A DNA stretch of 64,000 nt from Klebsiella africana (GTDB lineage: Bacteria; Pseudomonadota; Gammaproteobacteria; Enterobacterales; Enterobacteriaceae). The notes under the pieces are model-generated. The model did not search any database. It was not told the origin of the DNA and saw only the letters and a list, made by a program, of their open reading frames with translations. Below are positions 8,188 through 18,372 of the stretch, piece by piece. Location of the stretch: the NCBI RefSeq assembly GCF_020526085.1, contig NZ_CP084874.1, positions 2,604,001-2,668,000 on the forward strand, read 5' to 3'. Both the position numbers and the translations under genes were made by a program. Every line of letters begins with the position of its first letter. Within the stretch, counting starts at the first letter, position 1.

Positions 8188-9720
8188 ATGATTGGGGTGA
8201 AAAAGCTTCAGGACTTTTCCAAGGCGATGATCGGGCCGGTGCTGTATCTGCCAGCTATCGGCCTGTTGATCGCCCTGTTCAGCATGACGACCAACCGACT
8301 GTGGGTGGATGAAAGCAGCGGGATCTACCTGGTGGGGAAATTTGTCTCCAGCATGCTCTGGGCGCTGATGAACCATCTCGGGTTTCTGTTCTGCCTGGGG
8401 CTGGCCAGCGGTCTGGCGAAAACCCGCAAGGCTGAAGCGACCTTCGTGGCGGCGATGACCTGGCTTATCTACCTGGCGGCGAACAACAGCTGGCTGACCC
8501 TAACCCATCGCCTGGCGGCCGGGGCCACTAACGCGCAACTGTACGGCAGCGGACAAACCTTTATCTTCGGTTTTCAGGTTATCGATATGGGCGTGTTCCT
8601 CGGTATCATCCTTGGCTGCGCTGTCGCCTTTGTCCATAATCGCGTGGTTGGGATTGAGTTTCGCGGCGCGCTGTCGATCTACGGCAACAGTAAGCTGGTG
8701 CTGCTCGTGATGCTGCCGCTGGTTGGCCTGTTCGCCATCGCCACCGTCTATCTCTGGCCGGTGGTGGAGCTGGGCATCTCGGCGTTGACCGGCTTTATGA
8801 AATCCTTTGGCGCCATCGGGGTCTTTCTGTACGGCTTTCTCAACCGGTTCCTGATCCCGACCGGGCTGCATCACCTGATCTGGTCGCCGTTTGTCTTTAC
8901 CTCTATCGGCGGCCAGCTGCTGATTGATGGTCAGACGGTAATGGGCGCCAAGCCCATTTTTCTTGCCGAAATCGCCCGCCATCCCATTGGCGCGCTGAGT
9001 GATTCCGCCCGTTTCCTCACCTATGGGATGGTGAAGATTTTCGGCACCGCCGGTATGGCGCTCGCCTTCTACCGTACAGCGAAACCGGAGAATAAGCAGC
9101 GGCTGAAAGTCACGCTGATCCCCTTGATTGTTACCTCCGTCCTGGTGGGGATCACCGAACCTTTTGAGTTTCTCTTTATCTTCACTGCCCCATTGCTGTG
9201 GCTTATCTACTCCCTGCTGGACGGTTTTTTCCAGATGCTGGCCTGGCTGCTTCACGTCAGGGTCTGCGCCACCAACGGCCTTATCGATTTTGTCGTCTAT
9301 AACCTCCCGGCGGGAGTCAGCGCGACACGCTGGCCGGTGTTTGTCGTCCTCGGTCTTCTGGAAACCGCGACCATGTACCTGGTCGGCACCTTCTGTATTA
9401 CCCGTCTGCGGCTGCTCACCCCGGGGCGCGAAACCGCAGCCGACGATGAACATTCGCAACAGGCTAATCGCGAGCATCCGGATAAAGGCGCGCTGGTGAT
9501 TGCCGGGCTGGGAGGGAAAGAGAATGTCTGTGCGGTGGAAAACTGCTTTACCCGTCTGCGGGTTGATGTGCGGGACCCCGCCCTTATCCAGCAGACGCTG
9601 TTGAAAGAGAGCGGCGGGAGCAACGTGCTGATCAAAGGAAACCATGTTCAGGTGATCTATGGCCTGGGGGTTAACAAAATTCGAACGGCGGTCAACGCCA
9701 GTCTGGGTGTTACTGAATAA
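8188..9720 (+). CDS. aglA: Alpha-glucoside-specific PTS permease, EIICB
   Basis: A 510-residue PTS membrane protein. An N-terminal EIIC domain of about ten membrane segments (roughly residues 10-410) includes the substrate-region motif NRFLIPTGLHHLIWSPF. A C-terminal EIIB domain has its phospho-accepting cysteine in VENCFTRLRV. No EIIA domain is present, so phosphate probably comes from the glucose EIIA. The start has a GAGAGGAC ribosome site. It is 11 bases from a GH4 phospho-alpha-glucosidase. This pairing matches AglA/AglB of Klebsiella, described for uptake of sucrose isomers such as palatinose, turanose and maltulose. Confidence 0.9.
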   Translation: MIGVKKLQDFSKAMIGPVLYLPAIGLLIALFSMTTNRLWVDESSGIYLVGKFVSSMLWALMNHLGFLFCLGLASGLAKTRKAEATFVAAMTWLIYLAANNSWLTLTHRLAAGATNAQLYGSGQTFIFGFQVIDMGVFLGIILGCAVAFVHNRVVGIEFRGALSIYGNSKLVLLVMLPLVGLFAIATVYLWPVVELGISALTGFMKSFGAIGVFLYGFLNRFLIPTGLHHLIWSPFVFTSIGGQLLIDGQTVMGAKPIFLAEIARHPIGALSDSARFLTYGMVKIFGTAGMALAFYRTAKPENKQRLKVTLIPLIVTSVLVGITEPFEFLFIFTAPLLWLIYSLLDGFFQMLAWLLHVRVCATNGLIDFVVYNLPAGVSATRWPVFVVLGLLETATMYLVGTFCITRLRLLTPGRETAADDEHSQQANREHPDKGALVIAGLGGKENVCAVENCFTRLRVDVRDPALIQQTLLKESGGSNVLIKGNHVQVIYGLGVNKIRTAVNASLGVTE

Positions 9721-9731
9721 CGAGGTGGTAA

Positions 9732-11060
<1,329 letters not shown>

Positions 11061-11073
11061 TCTTTTTCGTGAT

Positions 11074-11114
11074 GGGTAAAATGCAGAGGATCCCCCTTCT
11101 CTGCATTTTTACCC
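11074..11114 (+). terminator. Terminator-like hairpin after aglB
   Basis: A long inverted repeat, GGGTAAAATGCAGAG pairing with CTCTGCATTTTTACCC (one bulged T). It starts 13 bases after the aglB stop. The downstream U-run is weak but the stem is strong. Confidence 0.65.
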
Positions 11115-11791
11115 AGCGTTCCCGCTGGCCACACATTCATCCTATAACCTCCTCCACGGACTTTCTTCCCCGGCAGACCGCTGCCAGAAGGCCGCCATCC
11201 TCGTTTTACCCCGATCACAGTAATGAAATATAAATTCTATTCCTTGTTTTTTTGGCGTAAAAATGTGATCTGCGTAGTATTCTTTGATTTACATTAACCC
11301 ACTGAAAACAACATCGTTATTACCTCACCGTAAATTCAACCTGCTTTTCATGGGGATATATCCTCTGCGGCCTTTGTGATTGGCTTCATGCATTTACCAT
11401 TCTGTAACACTGATTTGAAATTAAATTTTCATAATGTGATCTTGTTGCATGTTCATTCCATTTTTTTTGTGCCATATTCTTATCACGATAAATCGTCGAA
11501 GCGACAGCAACGTGCCACACCAGAGCGCGGTTCATCGGCAAATGTCGTCGCGACCTACGCACCGAAGACCGCTAACCCAAAAAGGAGAACGGATATCGAC
11601 TACATCCATGTCAACACCAAGCCGTAAACCTCTTTGACCGCCATTGCTTAGCGTACCCTGCCTTGTGCTGAGCAATTACACAAAGAAGAAAATCATTTAA
11701 TTCAGTTAGATACGACAACACAGGCGTGATAAATCCTGACTGGGGAGATGTATTTTTATCTTGTGTCGTTCAACAAAATAAAGGGACTACC
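11115..11791. other. Long AT-rich intergenic region before the sugar porter gene
   Basis: About 680 bases with no convincing gene; the short open frames here lack ribosome sites and recognisable sequence. It is markedly AT-rich compared with its neighbours. TGTGATC half-sites near 11265 and 11435 are possible CRP contacts for the downstream porter. Such AT-rich leaders are often H-NS bound, but nothing here proves it. Confidence 0.5.
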
Positions 11792-13237
11792 ATGTCATTT
11801 ATAACAAACCTGAACCAGCAACAGAGAAAACGACTTCATCAGATCACCTTAGTGGCCACCTTCGGCGGCCTGCTTTTCGGTTACGACACCGGCGTAATTA
11901 ACGGCGCCTTTTCCTCACTGAAGCAGTACATGGCGCTGACCCCGACCACCGAAGGGCTGGTAATGAGCGTTCTGCTGGTCGGCGCCGCGCTGGGCAGTGT
12001 GTTTGGCGGCAAATTTGCCGATTACTTCGGCCGGCGAAAATACTTACTCTTCCTCTCCTTTGTTTTTCTCATCGGCGCGTTGCTCTCCGCCGCGGCCCCC
12101 GATATCACGACTCTGCTGATTGCCCGCGCCCTGCTGGGCTATGCCGTCGGCGGCGCTTCGGTTACCGCCCCCACATTTATTTCAGAAGTAGCGCCTACCG
12201 AGATGCGCGGCAAGCTCACCGGCCTGAATGAAGTCGCCATCGTCATTGGCCAGCTGGCGGCGTTTGCCATCAACGCGATCATCGGCATCATCTGGGGCCA
12301 CCTGCCGGACGTCTGGCGCTATATGCTGTTGGTGCAAGCGATTCCGGCCATCTGTCTGTTCGTTGGCATGTGGCGCGCGCCGGAAAGCCCGCGCTGGCTG
12401 ATTAGCAAAAATCGTCATGATGAAGCGCTGCATATTCTTAAACAGATTCGCCCGGCGGAACGCGCGCAGAAAGAGTACGATGACATCTCTACCTTAATCA
12501 AAATTGAAGCTGGTAATAAGTACAGCGCCCAGAGCACCTTTGCGACGATCGTCAAAACACCCTGGATCCTCAAAATTTTACTGGTCGGCATTACCTGGGC
12601 CGCACTGCAGCAAACCACCGGCGTTAACGTCATTATGTATTACGGTACGGAAATCCTGAGTGCCGCCGGTTTCTCCGAACGAACCTCGCTGATCTGCAAC
12701 GTACTGAACGGTGTTTTCTCCGTGGGCGGTATGCTGATTGGGGTACTGTTCCTTGTCGACCGCTTCAAACGTAAGACGATCATCATCTATGGCTTCGCCA
12801 TTATGGCCACCCTGCACCTGATTATCGCCGCTGTTGATTACACTCTGGTGGGTGACCTGAAAGCTACCGCCATCTGGCTGCTGGGCGCGCTGTTCGTCGG
12901 CGTGATGCAGGGCTCGATGGGCTTTATTACCTGGGTGGTATTAGCCGAGCTGTTCCCGCTGAAATTCCGTGGGCTGTCGATGGGGATCTCGGTATTTTTC
13001 ATGTGGATCATGAACGCGGTGGTCAGCTATCTGTTCCCGCTGCTGCAGGCAAAACTGGGGCTTGGGCCGGTCTTCTTTATCTTCGCCGCCATTAACTATT
13101 TAGCCATTCTTTTCGTGGTCTTCGCCCTGCCCGAAACGTCCAATAAGTCGCTTGAGCAGTTAGAAGCGGAACTGTCAGCGAACCATGAGGATAAAAAATC
13201 CACTCGTCTCACCAGGGAGGTTGGTTATGATCGATAA
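11792..13237 (+). CDS. Sugar porter family MFS symporter
   Basis: A 481-residue, twelve-helix sugar:proton symporter of the XylE/GalP/IolT type. Diagnostic motifs are FGYDTGVINGA in helix 1, DYFGRRK after helix 2, RWLI after helix 6, QQTTGVNVIMYYGTEIL in helix 7 and a C-terminal PETSNKSLEQLE. The open frame runs further upstream, but the ATG at 11792 follows a purine-rich AAAGGGA and begins the family-like N-terminus. Its stop overlaps the start of an EIIA gene by 11 bases, so the two are translationally coupled. Hexose, pentose or inositol are all plausible substrates. Confidence 0.9.
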   Translation: MSFITNLNQQQRKRLHQITLVATFGGLLFGYDTGVINGAFSSLKQYMALTPTTEGLVMSVLLVGAALGSVFGGKFADYFGRRKYLLFLSFVFLIGALLSAAAPDITTLLIARALLGYAVGGASVTAPTFISEVAPTEMRGKLTGLNEVAIVIGQLAAFAINAIIGIIWGHLPDVWRYMLLVQAIPAICLFVGMWRAPESPRWLISKNRHDEALHILKQIRPAERAQKEYDDISTLIKIEAGNKYSAQSTFATIVKTPWILKILLVGITWAALQQTTGVNVIMYYGTEILSAAGFSERTSLICNVLNGVFSVGGMLIGVLFLVDRFKRKTIIIYGFAIMATLHLIIAAVDYTLVGDLKATAIWLLGALFVGVMQGSMGFITWVVLAELFPLKFRGLSMGISVFFMWIMNAVVSYLFPLLQAKLGLGPVFFIFAAINYLAILFVVFALPETSNKSLEQLEAELSANHEDKKSTRLTREVGYDR

Positions 13238-13670
13238 CATCACGCTCGATAATCTGCACATCGGCTGCAAGGCCAGTAACAAAGCGGAAGTCATCGCCAT
13301 GATTGGCGCGGAGTTTAAAGCCAAAGGTTATGTCAATCAGGAGTGTGTTCACTTTCTGCTGGAGCGCGAAGATCAGGTCTCGACCTTTTTGGGCAATGGC
13401 ATCACCCTGCCGCATTTGCCGAAATCCGCGACGGATATCATCCTTAAAACCGGGATTGAGATCTATCAGTTTCCTGATGGTGTTATCTGGGATCGCAGCA
13501 ACGTGATGTTTATTGCCATCGGCGTGATCGCGAAAGAGAAAGAGCATATTGATGTACTCAAAGAAATTGCCTCGATATTTAGCGATGAGCTAATTGCTAA
13601 TGCACTGTCATTAATTTCAGACAAGAATGACTTCCTGAAAATTCTGCAGCATAACGCACTGCCCCATTAA
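13227..13670 (+). CDS. Stand-alone mannitol/fructose-type PTS EIIA protein
   Basis: A 147-residue single-domain EIIA of the mannitol/fructose superfamily (PTS_EIIA_2). The phosphorylatable histidine is His63 in GNGITLPHLPK, matching GxxxPH in MtlA and CmtB. A second conserved histidine is in KEKEHIDVLKEIA. The start has an AGGGAGG site and overlaps the porter stop. No EIIB or EIIC gene is nearby, so the protein cannot feed a local PTS permease. It may regulate the coupled non-PTS porter or donate phosphate to a distant system. Confidence 0.85.
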   Translation: MIDNITLDNLHIGCKASNKAEVIAMIGAEFKAKGYVNQECVHFLLEREDQVSTFLGNGITLPHLPKSATDIILKTGIEIYQFPDGVIWDRSNVMFIAIGVIAKEKEHIDVLKEIASIFSDELIANALSLISDKNDFLKILQHNALPH

Positions 13671-13680
13671 GTGCGTCCCC

Positions 13681-13702
13681 GTCCGGGGCAGTAGTCCCGG
13701 GC
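13681..13702 (+). terminator. Weak terminator-like hairpin after EIIA
   Basis: GTCCGGGG and TCCCGGGC can pair over eight positions (two G-U pairs on RNA) around a six-base loop. It is followed by a CTTCTTT stretch. It lies ten bases after the EIIA stop. Confidence 0.4.
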
Positions 13703-14031
13703 GGCTTCTTTACCACCTCTCCTGCCAGCACGAAGGCCCTACGAATCATCTAATTTTCTCCGTTATAGCGTTAATGCCAATAATCACAGTGGAAATTAAC
13801 GCACATTAAATGGCTTAAAAATTTAACGGTTATAGCGATCGCCATAACAAACATAAATTTAACCATAAAAACAAAAAGTTAGATATTAAATTTGCATTTA
13901 AATCGCTCTCTTTTATTGGGGATTCTTGACGCGTCTCGCCAGGAATAATCTCGTCATCCCATTAATTTTGATTTACATCAATACCTTTTCAACATTTAAA
14001 CTGCATTTTACTGCGCGATTATTATGGCGAG
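13703..14031. other. AT-rich intergenic region
   Basis: No recognisable gene. From about 13740 to 14020 the sequence is strongly AT-rich, with several runs of A and T, unlike the GC-rich genes around it. I see no clear promoter elements I would defend. Confidence 0.5.
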
Positions 14032-14340
14032 GTGTATACGACATTGGTTTTACGACTTGGGTATTTTTTTCGCCGTCCTGCCAGTTTGTGGGGATGGTTG
14101 ATGTGCAACGCACTTAATGGCATTGCGATTGTGCTCTGCTTTCGCGGGATAAGCCGCGTCACTGGTTACAGCGAAGCGGTCTGGCAGACTATCATCACGC
14201 TGGCTATTATTATATCAACCTGGTATAGCGCGAATTATTTCGCTGCGCTGGAATCACGACATGACAGACGACGCTTTTTGCTGCTGGCCTGGGTGGTAAT
14301 GACTATTTTATTGAATTTCATTCACCTCAATGACGGTTAA
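14032..14340 (+). CDS. Small hypothetical inner-membrane protein
   Basis: Up to 102 residues from a GTG at 14032, or 79 from an ATG at 14101 that has a better GGGGA ribosome site. About three hydrophobic segments are visible (WLMCNALNGIAIVLCF, IITLAIIISTWYSANYF, LLLAWVVMTILLNF), separated by a basic loop ESRHDRRR, consistent with an integral membrane protein. I do not recognise the family. It precedes a 46-codon membrane gene by 24 bases, and the two may form an operon in this AT-rich segment. Confidence 0.45.
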   Translation: MYTTLVLRLGYFFRRPASLWGWLMCNALNGIAIVLCFRGISRVTGYSEAVWQTIITLAIIISTWYSANYFAALESRHDRRRFLLLAWVVMTILLNFIHLNDG

Positions 14341-14364
14341 CGCAGTCATAAAAGGAACCTGTTA

Positions 14365-14505
14365 ATGACGCTGGCGATGTTGTGGGTGCTTATCAGTCAC
14401 CATAAAGGGCTCGCGCTCTTGCTGGTCGTGATTATTGCGCTGGTCTTTATCGCGCTCGCCCCGCTGATAAAGAGGCTGTTGCACAACATCCATCGCGACC
14501 CCTGA
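14365..14505 (+). CDS. 46-residue small membrane protein
   Basis: A short gene starting at an ATG preceded by AAAGGAAC at good spacing. The product starts MTLAMLWVLISHHKG, has a strongly hydrophobic core from about residue 17 to 35 (LALLLVVIIALVFIALAPL) and ends with a basic tail KRLLHNIHRDP. This is the pattern of a single-pass small protein. It follows another predicted membrane protein by 24 bases. Function is unknown. The ribosome site, membrane segment and positively charged tail together support it as real. Confidence 0.5.
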   Translation: MTLAMLWVLISHHKGLALLLVVIIALVFIALAPLIKRLLHNIHRDP

Positions 14506-14604
14506 TCGTTCTTAGCAGGTCGCCGACAGGCGGCCTGTTCTCTTATCTGTACCGTTTCCGCCACCCGCCGCCCAGGCATTCTGCCTGAATGTTCGCGCCC
14601 AAAA

Positions 14605-14623
14605 AGAAATGAGAACCATTATC
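14605..14623 (+). promoter_or_regulatory. Fur box
   Basis: AGAAATGAGAACCATTATC matches the 19-base Fur consensus GATAATGATAATCATTATC at 14 positions, including the whole right arm except one base. It lies about 70 bases before the IroE-like esterase start, so iron repression of that gene is likely. Confidence 0.75.
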
Positions 14624-14692
14624 AATGTAGCTGTGCTAACGTGTCTGCCCAACAAAAACGTCAGAAGATAAAAAACAGGGGGAACAGACGAC

Positions 14693-15628
14693 GTGAAGCA
14701 GAGTTCAGGGAGCATCACCACAGGCCGGACCGGCGGGCTACTGACGCTGGCGGTTGGGGCACTCTTCTATAGCAGCGGCAGCTGCGCCCGGCCCGATCTT
14801 CAGCCGCTGGGGCCGAACATCGCGGATAAAGGATCAGCTTTCTACCACTTTACGCAGCGCCAGTATGATTCTGTCGATGGCGAACGCCACTATCGGGTGT
14901 GGACCGCAGTGCCCAATAAAGCGCCACCCGCCACGGGTTATCCGGTGCTGTATATGCTGGACGGTAACGCGGTGATGGATAAGCTCAGCGACGCATTTTT
15001 GCAGCAGCTTTCCGCCGGCTCCCCGCCGGTGATCGTCGCTATCGGCTACCAGACCGCGCTGCCCTTCGACACCGCCGCCCGGGCCTGGGATTACACCCCA
15101 CCGCTAAAGGCGCATGCACTTCGCGCGGGTAAACCCGCGCTACCGCCGCGTAAAACCGGCGGCAATGATGTTTTTCGCCAGCTACTGACCGAAACGATGG
15201 TGCCCCAGGCGGAAGCTAACCTGAAAATAGATCCGCGCCAGCGAGCCCTCTGGGGCCACTCCTACGGCGGACTGTTTGTACTCGACGCGTGGCGCAACCA
15301 CTCCCTGTTCAGGATCTACTATTCTGCCAGCCCGTCGCTTGGTCAGGCGCAGACGTCTCCCCTGCAGGACAGCCAGGCCCTTGATGGCACCGCGTTTACC
15401 GGTACGTCATTGTATCTGCTGGAAGGCGACGGCAAAGCCGCTGGCGAACCCTCCGGACATGAAGCCTCCCTGGGCGTACTGCGTCAGACCCAGCAGCAGC
15501 TGGCCAGTAACGGTCTGACGGTGCAATTCTGGCGCTACCCCGGCCTGACGCATGGGCAGATGTTCGATGTCTCGTTGCGCTCCGCGCTGCTCCATCTTTC
15601 CGGGCAGCCTACGTTAGCGCATCAGTAA
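14693..15628 (+). CDS. IroE-like periplasmic siderophore esterase
   Basis: A 311-residue alpha/beta hydrolase with an N-terminal signal-like segment ending near CARPD. The catalytic serine is Ser190 in GHSYGG and the probable catalytic histidine is in LTHGQMF near the C-terminus. YPVLYMLDGNAVMD is typical of the Fes/IroE/esterase D group. IroE hydrolyses catecholate siderophores (enterobactin, salmochelin) in the periplasm. It starts at a GTG after an AGGGGG site and sits behind a Fur box. No other siderophore gene is present nearby, so it is an orphan; another enterobactin-type esterase is the main alternative. Confidence 0.82.
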   Translation: MKQSSGSITTGRTGGLLTLAVGALFYSSGSCARPDLQPLGPNIADKGSAFYHFTQRQYDSVDGERHYRVWTAVPNKAPPATGYPVLYMLDGNAVMDKLSDAFLQQLSAGSPPVIVAIGYQTALPFDTAARAWDYTPPLKAHALRAGKPALPPRKTGGNDVFRQLLTETMVPQAEANLKIDPRQRALWGHSYGGLFVLDAWRNHSLFRIYYSASPSLGQAQTSPLQDSQALDGTAFTGTSLYLLEGDGKAAGEPSGHEASLGVLRQTQQQLASNGLTVQFWRYPGLTHGQMFDVSLRSALLHLSGQPTLAHQ

Positions 15629-15661
15629 CGATCCCGCGCCCACCAGCCAACGGCGGGCGCG

Positions 15662-17317
15662 TTAATTCTGCTGTGGCAGATGTTTAACATCGACCGGCTC
15701 GCCGAACAGAAAGCCCTGCATTTCGTCGCATCCCTCTTCTTCGAGGATCTGCCGTTGCCCCTCGGTTTCCACCCCTTCGGCGATAAGCGGGGTATTGATT
15801 GAGTTACCCAGCGAGATAATCGCCCGCACGAACGAGCGAACCTGAGGATTGCTTTCCACATCCTGCATAAAGCTACGGTCGAGTTTGATGACGTCGAAAT
15901 GAAAATCGCGCAGCATGCTCAGGGAGGAGTAACCGGTGCCGAAGTCATCCAGCGCAATACTGATGCCCATTTTTTGCAGATGATGCAGCACGCTGAACGC
16001 CAGCTGTTTATTGATGATAAACGCCGTCTCCGTCACTTCAAATTCCAGCAGACTAACCGGATAAGCGGTTCGCATCAGGATCTCGCGAACTTTTTCGATA
16101 AAGCTGCGGTGACGCAACTGTACCGGTGAGATATTGACTGAGATTTTTTTATTCAGCCGATTATCCAGCGATTCGCTGCACACCTGCTCCAGTACCCAGT
16201 AGCCTAATGGCACAATAGCGCCACTCTCCTCAGCGATGGGAATAAACACCTCTGGCGGGATCGCCCCCAGCTGCGGATGCTGCCAGCGCAGCAGCGCTTC
16301 ATAGCCAGTGATCCGCCGATCTTTAATATTGCGGATCGCCTGATAGTGAAGCGAAAACTCGCCGGCGTGAATTCCACGGCGGATGTCGGCGGCCATCATA
16401 TTTCGCTGCCGCGTTTTGTCATCCATTTCACGCTCGTACCAGCATATTTTGGTATCGTGACTGCTTTTCGCCCGGTACATGGCCAGGTCGGAATTACTCA
16501 GTACGGTGTTAATGTCCGTACCGTCCACGGGATAGACCGAAATGCCAATGCTGGCGGAAAGGATCACTTCCGTGGCGGCGAAGGTCTGTTTGCCGCTAAA
16601 ACAGTGCCACAGGCGGGCGGCAAAGGCATTCACTTCGCTCTCATCCTCGAAAGGCTTGAGCGCAACAAACTCATCGCCGCCAAAGCGCGCCACCACCTCT
16701 TCTTTCTGCAGCGTTTTCAGCACCGCCCCCGCCACGCGCTGCAGCAGTTGATCGCCAATAAGATGGCCTTCCAGATCGTTAATCTCTTTAAACTTATCCA
16801 GGTCGATCGTGAAAACAGCAAAGCGGCGGGCATCATTAGTGGTGATCAGTTTTTCCGCCCGCTCAAAGAATTCCACGCGGTTAGGTAACCCGGTCAGCGC
16901 ATCGTATCGCGCCATCCACGCGATACGATCGTTAATCGCCTTTTGTTCACTGATGTCGCGGGTAATTTTGGCAAAGCCCAGCAGCGTATTCTGCTCATCG
17001 CGGATAGTATCGATCATCACGTGCGCCCAGAATCGGGAGCCGTCTTTGCGATAGCGCCATCCCTCGCCCTCAAACTGCCCGGTACGGACCGCAACCTCCA
17101 GATTTTTCGCTGGCACGCCGGAACGCTGCTCGGCCTCGCTATAGAAGAGACCAAAATAGCGACCGATAATCTCTTCGCTCAGATACCCCTTTGCCCGGCG
17201 GGCGCCTTCATTCCAGCTGATGACCGCGCCGTCGGTGCTCAGTATATATATGGCATAATCTTTAACACTTTCAATAAAGTGGCGATAGGCAATGTCAGTC
17301 AGATGATCGTTACTCAT
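15662..17317 (-). CDS. PAS-GGDEF-EAL cyclic-di-GMP protein
   Basis: A 551-residue signalling protein with no membrane segments. A PAS sensor spans about residues 10-125 (YAIYILSTDGAVISWNEGA). A GGDEF domain follows with LTGLPNR near 131 and an intact GGDEF signature at 213-217. An EAL domain has its signature at 340-342 (YEALLRW) and the later motifs DDFGTGYSSL and IAEGVET. Both active sites look intact, so it may make or degrade cyclic di-GMP, although hybrids of this kind usually act as phosphodiesterases. The start at 17317 gives the normal PAS N-terminus; the frame extends 11 codons upstream. Confidence 0.9.
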   Translation of the reverse strand: MSNDHLTDIAYRHFIESVKDYAIYILSTDGAVISWNEGARRAKGYLSEEIIGRYFGLFYSEAEQRSGVPAKNLEVAVRTGQFEGEGWRYRKDGSRFWAHVMIDTIRDEQNTLLGFAKITRDISEQKAINDRIAWMARYDALTGLPNRVEFFERAEKLITTNDARRFAVFTIDLDKFKEINDLEGHLIGDQLLQRVAGAVLKTLQKEEVVARFGGDEFVALKPFEDESEVNAFAARLWHCFSGKQTFAATEVILSASIGISVYPVDGTDINTVLSNSDLAMYRAKSSHDTKICWYEREMDDKTRQRNMMAADIRRGIHAGEFSLHYQAIRNIKDRRITGYEALLRWQHPQLGAIPPEVFIPIAEESGAIVPLGYWVLEQVCSESLDNRLNKKISVNISPVQLRHRSFIEKVREILMRTAYPVSLLEFEVTETAFIINKQLAFSVLHHLQKMGISIALDDFGTGYSSLSMLRDFHFDVIKLDRSFMQDVESNPQVRSFVRAIISLGNSINTPLIAEGVETEGQRQILEEEGCDEMQGFLFGEPVDVKHLPQQN

Positions 17318-17615
17318 GTTACAGTGCTCTCTGTGGCTCGGTCGTGGCAAAACGCACTAGATATAGCAGAACAACGCCCATGAAGAATACAAGGTTAACG
17401 CGTTATGTTGCCGTCTCTTCGGCTCTGGCAGCCGCAGGCCGTGCAGCGAACAGCCTGGTTAAAGCGTAGTGGAATCCCCTGTCCATAATGGTGATCGCTT
17501 CACCCTTTTTGACGCTTAGCTCGTCCACTAATAGTCACTTTTATTGATTAAAAAGTTTGATTGAAAGAATAAATAAAAGGAGTAATGTTAATAATACTTT
17601 CTATGGAGGTTAAAT

Positions 17616-17864
17616 ATGTTGCGTGATTATTTAAAAGTGGAAAAAGAAGACCAGCTTGTTGAACAACAAAGTCGTCATGACAATAGCCAGCATTATTCGG
17701 CAGTCACTGAATGGGTTATTCTGAGTAAAGACGGTCAGCGCAAAGGCCGGGTGTCGCTTTTCGACCGCTTTACGACCCGCCGCTCCTGGAGCGACAGCTT
17801 CCGCATTACGCAGTTCGATAATGCGGGTAAAGTGGTGGTGGATAAACTCACTGACGCGCTGTAA
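17616..17864 (+). CDS. Conserved-looking hypothetical protein
   Basis: An 82-residue soluble, charged protein with a strong ribosome site (TGGAGG) five bases before the ATG. The N-terminal third is acidic and polar (DYLKVEKEDQLVEQQSRHDN). The rest reads like a small beta-rich fold, TEWVILSKDGQRKGRVSLFDRF. It has no signal peptide or membrane segment. I do not recognise the family. It stands alone between divergently and convergently placed genes, with an AT-rich leader. Confidence 0.6.
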   Translation: MLRDYLKVEKEDQLVEQQSRHDNSQHYSAVTEWVILSKDGQRKGRVSLFDRFTTRRSWSDSFRITQFDNAGKVVVDKLTDAL

Positions 17865-18039
17865 ATCCCCTGGATTCCCGGCCTGACGGGAGAATATTAA
17901 TACGCAAAATTAACACCTGCATAAAATATATTGATGCGTTGCCATCATGTTATTTTCTTTCTGCATACCGATAATTTAATGGGTAATTTTCGCCATGGTG
18001 AACAGCGCGAATTTCTAACCCGAAAAAATGCTGAATATA

Positions 18040-18061
18040 AGCCCGCTGGTCGGGCTTTTTT
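18040..18061 (+). terminator. Rho-independent terminator
   Basis: AGCCCG, a five-base loop, CGGGCT and six T residues: a textbook terminator. It is 175 bases beyond the nearest upstream stop codon, so it ends either a long 3' leader of the 82-residue gene or a separate short transcript. Confidence 0.85.
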
Positions 18062-18153
18062 GCATACTGCTCGCCTTCCACGCCACAAAATGCCAAGGAC
18101 ATCCCGCGCTGGATTGTATACGATACATATACGAATCATTACGGTATATATCT

Positions 18154-18372
18154 ATGGGAATCGTTAAAATCTCCGATCTGCTGCACGATGATATTCGTGA
18201 TGCCAGCAAAGCCATGTCCCGCTCCGTCAATGCGCAGGCGGAATACTGGATCCGTCTGGGCATGATGAGCGAACTCTACCCCGAGCTTAACCACCAGCAG
18301 ATTAAACTGCTGATGCTGAAATCCGGCTCTGACCGTCTGCTGGAGGTGATCAATGCCATCAATAATCATTAA
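18154..18372 (+). CDS. ParD-like antitoxin-family protein
   Basis: A 72-residue protein with a ribbon-helix-helix-like N-terminus (MGIVKISDLLHDDIRDASKAMSRS followed by AQAEYWIRLG), the pattern of ParD-like proteins. Its 3' end overlaps the start of a methionine aminopeptidase gene by 20 bases, and the downstream ribosome site GGAGG lies inside it. That layout copies a toxin-antitoxin operon with a peptidase in the place of the toxin. DNA binding and autoregulation are inferred from the fold only. Confidence 0.75.
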   Translation: MGIVKISDLLHDDIRDASKAMSRSVNAQAEYWIRLGMMSELYPELNHQQIKLLMLKSGSDRLLEVINAINNH

